Source: Streptomyces capillispiralis
GTDB taxonomy: Bacteria > Actinomycetota > Actinomycetes > Streptomycetales > Streptomycetaceae
Direction of reading: 5' to 3'
NCBI RefSeq assembly: GCF_007829875.1
Contig: NZ_VIWV01000001.1
Span: 1,922,001 to 1,986,000 of the forward strand
DNA length: 64,000 nt
Every line of letters begins with the position of its first letter. Within the stretch, counting starts at the first letter, position 1. Both the position numbers and the translations under genes were made by a program. Shown here one piece after another: positions 26,297-34,742 of the stretch. A model generated the notes under the pieces. That model was not told the origin of the DNA. It made no database searches and was given only the letters and a program-made list of their open reading frames with translations.

Positions 26297-27379
26297 ATGG
26301 GGGCGCGGCGCCGCCCGGCGCCGCGCGAGCAACCACCCAGGGAGGCCGTCCTGTCGATCGCACCCTCCACCCCCTCGGCCGCGTCCGCTTCGGACGATCT
26401 CCTGCGCACCCGGCTCGAAGCGTTCCTCACGGCCCGGTCGTTCGGCCTGGACGATCTGGTCGAGGAGACCGACCAGGGCCACGGCGAACCGGTGCTCGCG
26501 GTCGCCGCGGGCTCCGTCCTGGCGGGCTTCGGCACCCACAAGAGCGACCTCGACCTGCTGGTCCTGGTCGACCACGACCGCGTCACCCGGATGCCGATCA
26601 CCTCGCACCGTTTCGGCACCCTCGTCGACGTCACCGTGCGCGCCGCCGTTCCGGCGAAGGCCGCGGCCGCGGAGCTGACGACCACCGACTGGCCCACGCC
26701 GGACCGGGTGGACAACGCGGGCTGGAACCACCACCGCCGTTCCCTGAACACCACCAGCCGGATGGCGCTCGGCCTGCCGCTCAAGGGCGGCGACGAGTGG
26801 CTCGCCTGGCAGCGCGGCCTGCGCGGACCGTGGCTCGGCCGGGTGCTGCACCGCTGGTGGGTGGCCGAGTCGGTGCGGATGCGCACCGCCGCCCGCTGGC
26901 TCGCGCCGGCCAACCCGGCCCTGGCGCTGCTGCGCGCCCGCGACGCCGTCCTGCACGCCCTGCACGCCCGCGCCACCGAGGCGGGACAGTGGTACTTCAA
27001 CGCCAAGTGGCTGCCGGAGAAGCTGCGCGCCCTGGACGACGCCGACGGGCTGGCCAAGGTGACCGCGCTGCTGGCCGGCCGTGTCACCCTCGACACCGCG
27101 CTGTCCTGGGCCGACGACCTGCTCGGCCCGGTGGGCCGCTGGGAGGCGGCGGTGCACTGGGCGCCCGGCGTGTCCACCTGGCCGGTCGACACCGGCACCG
27201 TCGTCGACCGCTGGGGCATCCGCGCGGTGCAGACCCCGCTGTCCGGCCTGCCCGCCGCCCCGGGCGACGGCGCGGTGTGGACGGGGCCGGCCGACGCCCC
27301 GCCCCCGGAGGTCCGCGACCTGTTCGCCCACGACATGCTGTGGCTGGGCGTGGCCCCGGCCGTGAAGGAGGCCCCGTGA
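26297..27379 (+). CDS. Nucleotidyltransferase-fold protein, first gene of rightward operon
   Basis: The frame is open from ATG 26297 (360 residues), but that ATG has a poor ribosome site. GGAGG at 26341-26345 is ideally spaced for CTG 26351 (342 residues), a possible non-standard start. The core shows the nucleotidyltransferase signature AAGSVLAGFGTHKSDLDLLVLVD (written as G-S-x5-G-x4-S-D-L-D) near residues 70-90, followed by a beta strand with an Asp (GTLVDVTV). The rest is helical and Trp-rich. It overlaps the next gene (GTGA), which also looks helical. It could transfer a nucleotide to a pathway intermediate or confer self-resistance like aminoglycoside nucleotidyltransferases; the substrate is unknown. 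Confidence 0.65.
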   Translation: MGARRRPAPREQPPREAVLSIAPSTPSAASASDDLLRTRLEAFLTARSFGLDDLVEETDQGHGEPVLAVAAGSVLAGFGTHKSDLDLLVLVDHDRVTRMPITSHRFGTLVDVTVRAAVPAKAAAAELTTTDWPTPDRVDNAGWNHHRRSLNTTSRMALGLPLKGGDEWLAWQRGLRGPWLGRVLHRWWVAESVRMRTAARWLAPANPALALLRARDAVLHALHARATEAGQWYFNAKWLPEKLRALDDADGLAKVTALLAGRVTLDTALSWADDLLGPVGRWEAAVHWAPGVSTWPVDTGTVVDRWGIRAVQTPLSGLPAAPGDGAVWTGPADAPPPEVRDLFAHDMLWLGVAPAVKEAP

Positions 27380-27885
27380 GTGCCGCGGCCCTGCCCGACG
27401 TGCGCCGGCTCATCGGCTACCGCGCCCACGGCGCGGCCCGCCTTGTCCTGGAGGGCCATGCCGCGCTGGAGGACGTCGAGGGCTCGCTGGCCGCCGGCCA
27501 GCCGGAGACGGCCGTGCTGATGGCGCACGACCTGATCCAGATCTCCCTGTCCATCAGGGGCCTGGCCACCGCCGGGGAGTTGAGCTGGCCGCAGGGCCAG
27601 GCCAGCTTCGACCCCTTCGCCGGGGTGGACCCCCAGGAGGTGGCCGAGGGCGACGCGCTGGCGGCGCGCGGCCTGGACCACGGCGACGAGGCCTGGCTGG
27701 AGGAGCTGCGCGCCCACCTGGCGGAGACCGAGAGCCGGCTGGGCTACCCCGAGCCCCTGCCGTACGTGCGCTCCGGTGCCGGGATGTTCAAGGCCGTCGG
27801 CCTGGTCCGCACCTGGGCCGCCCATCTGGAGAAGCTCGGCCTTCCGGGCGTCCTCCCCGGCGACTGGGCGCTGCCCGGTGACTGA
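27376..27885 (+). CDS. Small helical protein of unknown function coupled to the nucleotidyltransferase
   Basis: 169 residues, GTG start in a GTGA overlap with the nucleotidyltransferase gene, ending inside the ABC ATPase gene (8-nt overlap). It is predicted all-helical with no metal or nucleotide motif; the sequence is Leu/Ala/Glu-rich with several short conserved-looking stretches (MAHDLIQISLSIRGLA, YVRSGAGMFKAV). No family was recognised. Pairing with a nucleotidyltransferase-fold protein recalls the MNT-HEPN arrangement, but the HEPN RxxxxH motif is not clear, so that is only a suggestion. Confidence 0.6.
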   Translation: MSAAALPDVRRLIGYRAHGAARLVLEGHAALEDVEGSLAAGQPETAVLMAHDLIQISLSIRGLATAGELSWPQGQASFDPFAGVDPQEVAEGDALAARGLDHGDEAWLEELRAHLAETESRLGYPEPLPYVRSGAGMFKAVGLVRTWAAHLEKLGLPGVLPGDWALPGD

Positions 27886-28879
27886 GTCCGTCCATGACGT
27901 GCCGCTCGCCGTCGGCGGGACGAAGTCCTCCGCCGGCCGCGGCGACGGCCCCGCGCTGGACGTCGTCGGCGTCACGAAGTCCTACGGCGACGTCCACGCG
28001 CTGCGCGGGGTGGACCTGCGCATCCCACCGGGCCGGGTCACCGCGCTCCTCGGCGAGAACGGCGCGGGCAAGTCCACGTTGATGTCGCTGGTGGCGGGCC
28101 TGCAACGGCCCGACGCGGGCACCATCGCCATCACCGGGCACGACGTGGCCGACGCGCCCCGGGCGGCCCGGCGCGCCCTCGGCTTCGCCCCGCAGGACCT
28201 GGGCGTCTACCCCACTCTGACGGTCCGCCAGAACCTGATGTTCTGCGCGGAGCTGGCCGGCCTGCGCCGCGGCGCCGCCCGGGACCGTACGGCCGAGACC
28301 GCCGAGCCGCTCGCGCTGGCCGGGCTGCTGGACCGGCGGGCGGGCGAGCTGTCCGGCGGCCAGCAGCGCCGGCTGCACGTGGCCATGGCGCTGGTGCACC
28401 GGCCCGCCGTCCTGCTGCTGGACGAATCCACCGCCGGAGTGGACGTCCGCACCCGTACCGCCCTGCTCGACCTGGTGCGCGGGCTCGCCGCCGACGGAGT
28501 CGCCGTGTGCTACTCCACGCACTACCTGGCCGAGGTGGAGTCCCTCGACGCCCACGTCGCCGTCCTCGACGGGGGCCGGGTGATCGCCCACGACACCCTG
28601 TCGGCGCTGGTGGACCGGCACGCCCGCGGCGCGCTGGAGCTGACCTTCCACGGCCCCGTCCCCGAGGACCTGGACCTGCCCTGGCCCACCCGCCCCACCG
28701 GGGACGGCCTGCGGGTGCTGGCCGACCGGCCGCACGAGGCGGCGGCACGCCTGCTGGAACTGCTCGGCCCCACCTCCGCGCTGTCCGGGCTGCGCGTGGT
28801 CCGGCCCGACCTGGAGGCGGTCTTCCTCGAACTGACCGGCCGCCGCTACCGCGACGAGGGGAGCCCCGCCGATGCGTGA
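27878..28879 (+). CDS. ABC transporter ATP-binding protein
   Basis: 333 residues from GTG 27878. Walker A GENGAGKST, Q-loop FAPQDLG, signature LSGGQQRR, Walker B VLLLDES and switch His in YSTHYL are all present, followed by a DrrA-type C-terminal extension of about 80 residues. It would drive the adjacent ABC-2 permease (28872-29678), with which it overlaps by eight bases. The DrrA-like architecture fits drug or antibiotic export and self-resistance for the nucleoside product. Confidence 0.9.
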   Translation: MTESVHDVPLAVGGTKSSAGRGDGPALDVVGVTKSYGDVHALRGVDLRIPPGRVTALLGENGAGKSTLMSLVAGLQRPDAGTIAITGHDVADAPRAARRALGFAPQDLGVYPTLTVRQNLMFCAELAGLRRGAARDRTAETAEPLALAGLLDRRAGELSGGQQRRLHVAMALVHRPAVLLLDESTAGVDVRTRTALLDLVRGLAADGVAVCYSTHYLAEVESLDAHVAVLDGGRVIAHDTLSALVDRHARGALELTFHGPVPEDLDLPWPTRPTGDGLRVLADRPHEAAARLLELLGPTSALSGLRVVRPDLEAVFLELTGRRYRDEGSPADA

Positions 28880-29678
28880 GTCCCTGCCGCGGTCGGTCCG
28901 GCGCGTCGCGGCGCTGGTCCGGCACGACCTGCGACTGCACCGCGCCGATCTGACCCCGCTGGTCACCATGACGGTGATGCCCCTGCTCATCATGGCCTTC
29001 GTGCGCCCGCTGTACCTGAGCAGCCTCAGCACCCGCTACGGCACCCCGCCCGACGGCGTCCCGTTCACCGGCGCGGAGCTCGCCGTGCCGGGCGTCGCGG
29101 TGATCTTCTCGTTCTTCCTGGCCGCCGACGTCGGCTACGGCGTCTTCCGCGAACACGGCTGGCGCACCTGGGACCGGCTGCGCACCGGTCCGGCCCGCCC
29201 CTTCGAGGTGCTGGCCGGACGGGCGGTCGTCCCGCTGCTGGTGCTGCTCGCCCAGCTGACGCTGCTGTTCTCCGTCGGCGGGCTGCTGTTCGGGCTGCGC
29301 GTGCGCGGCTCCTACGCGGCGATCGCCGCCGTCGGCGTGTGCCTGGCCCTGTGCCTGGTCGCCTTCGGGTTCGTCCTGGTCGCGCTCTGCCGCACGGTGA
29401 TGCAGCTCAACGTCTTCTCCAACGTGGCCGCCCTGCTGTTCGCGGGCCTCGGCGGCACCCTGGCCCCGGTCGAGCAGCTGCCCGGCTGGGTGCAGGCCCT
29501 CGCCCACGTCACGCCCACCTACTGGGCCATGCGCGGCTTCACCGGAGCGGTGCTCGACGGGGACGGCCTCGGCGGGGCCGTCCTGCCCTGCCTGGTGCTC
29601 CTCGTGATCGCGGCCGTGCTCACCGTCGCCGGCCTGAACCGGTTCCGCTTCGAGGACCGCAAGGTCTCCTGGTCCTGA
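28872..29678 (+). CDS. ABC-2 type permease
   Basis: 268 residues with about six hydrophobic segments (LVTMTVMPLLIMAFV, AVIFSFFLAADV, VVPLLVLLAQLTLLF, IAAVGVCLALCLVAFGF, VFSNVAALLFAGLGG and LVLLVIAAVLTV). This is the DrrB/ABC-2 layout with the typical loop LAHVTPTYWAMRGF before the last helix. It forms an exporter with the preceding ATPase. It is the last gene before a 49-nt gap to the HAD gene. Confidence 0.88.
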   Translation: MRESLPRSVRRVAALVRHDLRLHRADLTPLVTMTVMPLLIMAFVRPLYLSSLSTRYGTPPDGVPFTGAELAVPGVAVIFSFFLAADVGYGVFREHGWRTWDRLRTGPARPFEVLAGRAVVPLLVLLAQLTLLFSVGGLLFGLRVRGSYAAIAAVGVCLALCLVAFGFVLVALCRTVMQLNVFSNVAALLFAGLGGTLAPVEQLPGWVQALAHVTPTYWAMRGFTGAVLDGDGLGGAVLPCLVLLVIAAVLTVAGLNRFRFEDRKVSWS

Positions 29679-29727
29679 CCGGCACACCGTCCACCCCACC
29701 GTCCGCACTCCTCCGAAGGGGCCCCGC

Positions 29728-30381
29728 ATGCCCGCCCTCGTCGTCTTCGACTGCTTCGGCACCGTGGTCACCGAGCTGACGCCCATGCCCGAGGCGCCGG
29801 AGCTGGCCCGCAGGCTGGCGGCCGCCCTCGAACTGCCCGCGGCCACCGCGGCCGCCGTGATCGACGACCTGATCGGCACCCTGTGGACCGCGCTGACCGA
29901 CCCGGCCGCCGAACAGCCCGCGTCCCGGGCGCTCCTCGCACGCGTCCTGGACGAGCACGGCGTCCCGGCGGACGCGGCGGCCGTGGACCGGACCCTGTGG
30001 CACGTCATGGGACCGGACGACGGCCGCTTCCGCCTGTGCGCCCCGGCCGCGGAGGCGATGGTCCGGACGGCCGCCGCCGGTCACACCGTCCGCATGGTCA
30101 GTACCTGCTATCTGCCCGGGGACCAGATGCGCCGGCTGCTGGCCGGACTCGGGGTGCCCGACGTCCTCGACGCCTGTCTGTTCTCCGCCGACGGCGGCCC
30201 CAAGAAACCCGACCCGCGGGCGTTCGCGGCCGTCGGCGCGGGGGACTTCACCCGGCGCGTCATGGTCGGCGACACCCCGCACAACGACATCGCGCCCGCA
30301 CGGGAGCTGGGCTGGGACACCGTCCAAGTGGACGCGGCGGCACCGGACTTCACGCCGTTGCACGCCCTGCTCGGCATCTGA
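29728..30381 (+). CDS. HAD-superfamily hydrolase
   Basis: 217 residues. Motif I is VVFDCFGTVV (nucleophile Asp8; the second Asp of DxDxT is replaced by Phe, as in haloacid-dehalogenase-type members), motif II is MVSTCYL, motif III Lys is in KKPDPRAF, and motif IV is MVGDTPHND. A cap domain occupies about residues 20-90. In nucleoside clusters HAD proteins usually remove phosphate from a nucleotide intermediate, but the missing general acid/base Asp makes phosphatase activity uncertain. The start ATG 29728 has AAGGGG upstream. Confidence 0.8.
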   Translation: MPALVVFDCFGTVVTELTPMPEAPELARRLAAALELPAATAAAVIDDLIGTLWTALTDPAAEQPASRALLARVLDEHGVPADAAAVDRTLWHVMGPDDGRFRLCAPAAEAMVRTAAAGHTVRMVSTCYLPGDQMRRLLAGLGVPDVLDACLFSADGGPKKPDPRAFAAVGAGDFTRRVMVGDTPHNDIAPARELGWDTVQVDAAAPDFTPLHALLGI

Positions 30382-30449
30382 GCCGGTCCTCGCACCCACT
30401 CGATCGAATCAGCGTTCCAACCACAGAAACACCGCGTTTCCCCGCACCC

Positions 30450-30474
30450 GCACGACGGCACAGAATCGTCGTGC
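30450..30474 (+). promoter_or_regulatory. Hairpin in the leader of the radical SAM gene
   Basis: GCACGACG (30450-30457) and CGTCGTGC (30467-30474) form a perfect 8-bp stem with a 9-nt loop. It lies 11 bases before the GAGGAG ribosome site of the radical SAM gene, in the 117-nt gap after the HAD gene. It could be an attenuator, a processing site or an operator. Confidence 0.4.
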
Positions 30475-30498
30475 CCCCACCAGCCGAGGAGTTCATCC

Positions 30499-31821
30499 GT
30501 GGCGAAGATCCTGGTCGTCTGGCCGCCGCACGTGCCCAGCTACTTCAACGCGGGCCACCACACCCCGCTGTACATGACGGCGGGTCACCTGCGTGCCGAG
30601 GGGCACGAGGTGGAGACCTGCGACGCGAGCGCGGCGGGCCTGAACTGGAAGGCCATGGGCGACCTGCTCTACCAGGGCGCCTACGACGTGATCGCGATGA
30701 TGAACGACTTCGACGCCGTCGACGGCTTCGAACGGTTCGTGCTCTACGCCCAGGAGCTGTGCCCCGGCGCCCGCCTGATCACCTTCGGCCGGCTCAGCAG
30801 CATGAACCCGGGCTTCTTCGCCCGCTACGCCCTCGACGCCGTGGTGCAGTCCGGCGACTACGAGACCGGCGTGGCCCACTACGCGCGTGCCCTGGCCGAG
30901 GGGCCGGTCACCACCGGCCTGCCCGGAGTCACCGTACGCGAGGGCGACCGCTGGCACCCGCCCACCGGCCCCGGGGACACGCTGCCCGCCGAGCAGTGGG
31001 TGCTGCCCGAGGTCGACGAGATCCCCTACGACTCCTACGACCGCCTCTACGCCGACGACGCGCACAAGTTCTGCGGCATCCCCTTCCGCCGCGAACTGGT
31101 CGTGCCCGCCGCCCGCGGGTGCCCCGTCAACTGCGACTTCTGCGAGGTCCCGGCCATCTTCGGGCTGCGCGAGCGACGGCTGAGCGTGGACGCGACGATC
31201 GACTACATCCGCCGTTCCTACGAGAAGGCGCCCTTCGAGTACGTCGCCTTCTACGCGCCGACGTTCACCCTGGACCGCCGCTGGGTCAAGGAGCTGTGCC
31301 AACGCTTCATCGAGGGCCCGGTGTCGCCCCAGTGGAAGTGCGCCACCACCATTCCGCACCTCAGTGAGGAACTGGTCGCCCTGATGGGCGAGGCGGGCTG
31401 CGTCCGCATCTCCGTGGGCCTGGAGACCCTCGAACCCGACGGGCAGGGCACCCTGCCGCGCGCCAAGCGGATCGAGGAGGAACGCTTCCGCGAGCTGGCA
31501 CGCTGGTGCGAGGCCGCGGGCATCGAGCTGAACGCGTTCGTCATCGTCGGGCTGCCCGGCACCACCGCCGCCGGGGCCGCCCGCACCCGCGAGGTGCTGC
31601 GCGACACCGGCGCCCGCTTCCGTCCCACGGTCTACACCCCGCTGCACGAGATGACGCCGGCCATGACCCCGCTGGAGATCAGCCGGTTCAACCGCCAGCT
31701 CACCTCCGCCCCGCTCGGCGCGGAGTCCACCGAGGTCTACGACTTCGTCTTCGGCGGGGACGACCGGCTGACCTCGGTCTACAAGAACATCCCCAGGCGG
31801 CTGTCGGGCGGGGTGTCGTGA
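30499..31821 (+). CDS. Radical SAM enzyme with B12-binding-like N-terminus (NikJ/PolH type inferred)
   Basis: 440 residues, GTG 30499 with GAGGAG seven bases upstream. Residues 1-150 form a Rossmann domain of the cobalamin-binding type (AKILVVWPPH, LRAEGHEVETCDA), but the DxHxxG cobalamin ligand is not obvious. The [4Fe-4S] motif is RGCPVNCDFC (Cys208, Cys212, Cys215), followed by a radical SAM barrel with RISVGLET and FVIVGLPGTT. PolH/NikJ have the same layout and close the octosyl acid bicycle from 3'-enolpyruvyl-UMP. With the MurA-like gene in the divergent operon, the same C5'-C6' bond formation is inferred here. The last codons overlap the next gene (GTGA). Confidence 0.85.
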   Translation: MAKILVVWPPHVPSYFNAGHHTPLYMTAGHLRAEGHEVETCDASAAGLNWKAMGDLLYQGAYDVIAMMNDFDAVDGFERFVLYAQELCPGARLITFGRLSSMNPGFFARYALDAVVQSGDYETGVAHYARALAEGPVTTGLPGVTVREGDRWHPPTGPGDTLPAEQWVLPEVDEIPYDSYDRLYADDAHKFCGIPFRRELVVPAARGCPVNCDFCEVPAIFGLRERRLSVDATIDYIRRSYEKAPFEYVAFYAPTFTLDRRWVKELCQRFIEGPVSPQWKCATTIPHLSEELVALMGEAGCVRISVGLETLEPDGQGTLPRAKRIEEERFRELARWCEAAGIELNAFVIVGLPGTTAAGAARTREVLRDTGARFRPTVYTPLHEMTPAMTPLEISRFNRQLTSAPLGAESTEVYDFVFGGDDRLTSVYKNIPRRLSGGVS

Positions 31822-32927
31822 CGGCCGCCGCGCAACCCGCGGTCGCCTTCGCCACCGCACCCGGCGCGGCGGCCGTCGCTCCCCGGCCCCGCCTGCGGAC
31901 CGACGCGCTCAACCTCAAGAGCTGCGAACTGCGCCACCCCGGCTCCGACCGGCTCGTGGAACGGGCGCTGGCCCGCGTGCGCGTGGAGGACACCCGCTCC
32001 TACCCGTACCAGGCGGAGACGCTCGTCGCGCTCGCCCGGGTCCACGACACCCCCGTGGAGGGCATCACCCTGACCGCGGGCTCGGACGCCGCGATCGGGC
32101 TGCTCGTCGACGCGTTCGCGCGCCCGGCCGGCGGGCTGGTCGTGGCCCGGCCCGCCTTCGAGGCCTGGGAGTACTACGCCCGGCTGCGCGAGGTGCCGGT
32201 CACCGGCGTGCCCGTCCTGGTCGGCACGCCGCCGCGCACGGACCTCGGCGCGCTGGCCGGCGCCCTGGCCGACGCGCCCTCCCCGGCCGTGGTCGCGCTG
32301 GCCAACCCGGTCAGTCCCGCCGGTCTCGTGCTCGACACCGCCGAGGTGGCCGAGCTGGCGGTGCTCGCCGCGCACCACGGGCACCTGCTCGTCGTCGACG
32401 AGTGCTACGGCGCCTTCACCGGCACCACCCACGTGCCCCTGCTGCGCCACCACCCGAACCTGGTCGTGGTGCGCTCCTGCTCCAAGGCCTACGCCCTGGC
32501 CGGCGCCCGGCTGGCGGCGGTCTTCTCCCACCCCGGCCTCGCCGCCGAGCTGTTCAAGTACCGCCCCGACAGCACCGTCTCCGGTACGGCGCTGGCCCTG
32601 CTGGGCCAGGGTCTCGACGCGCTCGACGAGTACCGCGCCGTGTGGGCCGACCTGGCGCGGATACGCGAGGAGTTCGTCGCGGCCGTGCTCGCCGACCGCC
32701 CCGACTGGACGTTCCTGGCTCCGGGCGGCAACTTCGCCACCTTCGTCACCGGTGACCCCGAACTGCCCGACCGCGTCGCCGCGGGCCTGGCCGAACGCGG
32801 CGTCCGCATCCGGTCGCTGACCTCGCTGACCGGGCTGAGCGGCGCCTTCCGCGTCTCGCTGGCCGACGACGCCACCATGCGGCGCGTGGCCGGGTTGATC
32901 CGGGAGGTGTCCGATCACCACGCCTGA
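31818..32927 (+). CDS. Class I/II aminotransferase, HisC-like
   Basis: 369 residues, GTG 31818 in a GTGA overlap. Fold type I PLP enzyme: LTAGSDAAIGLLVDAF (phosphate cup), ALANPVSPAGLV (Asn), VVDECYGAF (Asp/Tyr) and SCSKAYALAGARLAA with the Schiff-base Lys, with a HisC-like length and C-terminal GNFATFV. In nikkomycin/polyoxin the HisC-like NikK/PolI aminates the oxidised octosyl-type sugar to give the aminohexuronic acid; the same step is inferred. It is directly coupled to the radical SAM gene. Confidence 0.85.
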   Translation: MTAAAQPAVAFATAPGAAAVAPRPRLRTDALNLKSCELRHPGSDRLVERALARVRVEDTRSYPYQAETLVALARVHDTPVEGITLTAGSDAAIGLLVDAFARPAGGLVVARPAFEAWEYYARLREVPVTGVPVLVGTPPRTDLGALAGALADAPSPAVVALANPVSPAGLVLDTAEVAELAVLAAHHGHLLVVDECYGAFTGTTHVPLLRHHPNLVVVRSCSKAYALAGARLAAVFSHPGLAAELFKYRPDSTVSGTALALLGQGLDALDEYRAVWADLARIREEFVAAVLADRPDWTFLAPGGNFATFVTGDPELPDRVAAGLAERGVRIRSLTSLTGLSGAFRVSLADDATMRRVAGLIREVSDHHA

Positions 32928-32946
32928 GACCGTCAGCCGGATCGCC

Positions 32947-33579
32947 GTGCTCGGCAGCCCCGGAAGCGGCAAGACGACCTTCTGCCACGCGCTGGCCGCC
33001 GCGGGCGGTCCCCCGCTGTACCACCTCGACGACCTCTACTGGGGCCGGGGCTGGCGGCGTCCCGCCCCCGCCGAGTGGGAGGCCACGGTCGCCCGGCTGA
33101 CCCGGCTGCGGACGTGGACGGTCGACGGGAACTTCATCGACACCGTGCCGGTCCGCGTGGCCGCGGCGGACGTCGTGGTCCTCTTCGACCGCCATCCGCT
33201 GCTGTGCGCCGCGGCCCTGGTGAGCCGGTCGGCCCGGCTGCGCCGCGGCGACCGCACCGACTACCTGCCGCACGGACTCGCCCCGGACGACCCGCCGGTG
33301 CGCAGCGTGCGCGCGTTGCTGCGCAAGGCCCTGGGCTTCCGCCGCCGCGAACTGCGCCGCATGGCACCGCTGCTGGCCGGGGCCGACGTCCGCGTGGTGC
33401 GCACCCGGCGCGCCGCCGCGGCCCTGCTGGCGGAGCTGTCCGCCCAGGACCGGCGGGCACCCGCCGCGGACGGCGACCCGGGCCTTGCCCCGTGCCGCTG
33501 TCCCGAGACCCTGTCCCCGAGAGGAGAGCCGATGACCCACGGCACCAGGCCCCGAGCGGACCGGGGGACCGGCACGTGA
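32947..33579 (+). CDS. Small P-loop kinase-like protein (FlaR/adenylate-kinase-like)
   Basis: Listed from GTG 32947, which leaves the P-loop LGSPGSGKTTF at the extreme N-terminus. The natural first strand SRIAV is encoded in frame upstream, back through ATC 32914, which has GGGAGG six bases before it; no ATG, GTG or TTG lies in that stretch, so the true start is unresolved. Further motifs are YHLDDLYWGRGW and VDGNF, typical of small nucleoside/nucleotide-kinase-like proteins annotated as DNA topology modulation (FlaR). A Pro-rich C-terminal tail of about 30 residues follows. Nucleoside kinases carry out cryptic 2'-phosphorylation in nikkomycin/polyoxin pathways, a reasonable role here. Confidence 0.7.
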   Translation: MLGSPGSGKTTFCHALAAAGGPPLYHLDDLYWGRGWRRPAPAEWEATVARLTRLRTWTVDGNFIDTVPVRVAAADVVVLFDRHPLLCAAALVSRSARLRRGDRTDYLPHGLAPDDPPVRSVRALLRKALGFRRRELRRMAPLLAGADVRVVRTRRAAAALLAELSAQDRRAPAADGDPGLAPCRCPETLSPRGEPMTHGTRPRADRGTGT

Positions 33580-34742
33580 CCGCCCCCGTGACAACCCCTC
33601 CCGTGTGCGCCGAGGCCACGCTGTCGTGCTGGTTCGGCCGGATCAACGTGGAGAGCGAGGTGCCCGGGCTCGACGACGTGATCGCCGCCGTGCTGGCGCC
33701 CTACTTCACCCTGACGCCCGGTCACACCCTGGGCGCCGTCACCGTGCGGATCACCCGCTCCGCACGGCTGCCGGTCTCCTCGTCCGACCTGGAGGCCGTA
33801 CGCCGTACGCCGCAGCTGTGGCTGAACGAGGACGGGCCGCGCTTCGTCCTGCTCGACCACGGCCACGACCGGATGGTCCTGCTGCGCGACGCGGAGGAGG
33901 ACAGCGGCCCGATGCTGGTCACCGCCTCGCGGCCGGCCGGGCACGTGCACCTGGAGGTGTACGACGAACGGCCGCAGACCGTCCGTGCCCTGGTGCGCTA
34001 CCTGGCCTTCCTGGTCGGGGCGCAGCTGCACCACGGCGGTGTGCCGGTGCTGCACGGCTCCGCCGTGGCCCGCCACGGCGAGTCGGTGATCATGCTGGGG
34101 GCCACCAACTCCGGCAAGTCCACCCTGGCGTTCCTGGCCACCACCCTGGCGGGCTGGGACTTCGTCAGCGACGACACCCTGATGGTGTGGCGCGACCACG
34201 CCTCCGCCCCGCCCCGGGTGAGCGGCTGGCCGCGCCGGCTGGGCATCAGCGTCGGCAGTCTCGTCGGCCACCCGGCCCGCGCCCGCTTCGAGCAGGCCAC
34301 GCTGCGCCGCTACGACGGTCCGGTGGGCCCGCTGCCCACTCCGGGCGCCTCGTCGTGGACCCGTGAGGGCCGGGTGCGCGTCTACTGCGACCTCGACGAG
34401 TTCACCGCCATCACCGGTGCCACGGTCGACCAGGAGTCCCGGCCGCGCGGCATCCTGCTGCCCCAGGCCGACCCCACCGTCCGCGGCTGGCGGGTCGAGC
34501 CGGTCGACGGCGTGCCGCCCGAGCTGGCCCCCGTCGCCGGCCGCAACCTGCGCCACTTCGTCGACTACCTCGGCGTACTGCCCTCGTCCGTCGCCGACAC
34601 CGTCACCCGCGACGCCGTCCTGGCCGGCCTCGCCGCGCTGCCGTGCGCCCGCGTGCGCTACGGCCCGGACGTCAACGACGACTTCCCCCGCTTCTGGGCG
34701 GACGCCACCGCCGCCCTCGCCACCCCGGCGGGGGTGCGATGA
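33576..34742 (+). CDS. HprK-like kinase-fold protein
   Basis: 388 residues, GTG 33576 in a GTGA overlap. The C-terminal half matches the HPr kinase/phosphorylase fold: HGSAVARHGESV, the P-loop LGATNSGKSTLAFL (about residues 180-193), and VSDDTLMV (the catalytic-loop DD). The N-terminal 160 residues are not recognised. Such HprK-like proteins occur in biosynthetic clusters and phosphorylate small molecules or peptides rather than HPr. A sugar-phosphotransferase role on the nucleoside, or on an attached amino acid, is possible. It is followed by a phosphatase gene in an ATGA overlap, a kinase/phosphatase pairing. Confidence 0.7.
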   Translation: MTAPVTTPPVCAEATLSCWFGRINVESEVPGLDDVIAAVLAPYFTLTPGHTLGAVTVRITRSARLPVSSSDLEAVRRTPQLWLNEDGPRFVLLDHGHDRMVLLRDAEEDSGPMLVTASRPAGHVHLEVYDERPQTVRALVRYLAFLVGAQLHHGGVPVLHGSAVARHGESVIMLGATNSGKSTLAFLATTLAGWDFVSDDTLMVWRDHASAPPRVSGWPRRLGISVGSLVGHPARARFEQATLRRYDGPVGPLPTPGASSWTREGRVRVYCDLDEFTAITGATVDQESRPRGILLPQADPTVRGWRVEPVDGVPPELAPVAGRNLRHFVDYLGVLPSSVADTVTRDAVLAGLAALPCARVRYGPDVNDDFPRFWADATAALATPAGVR

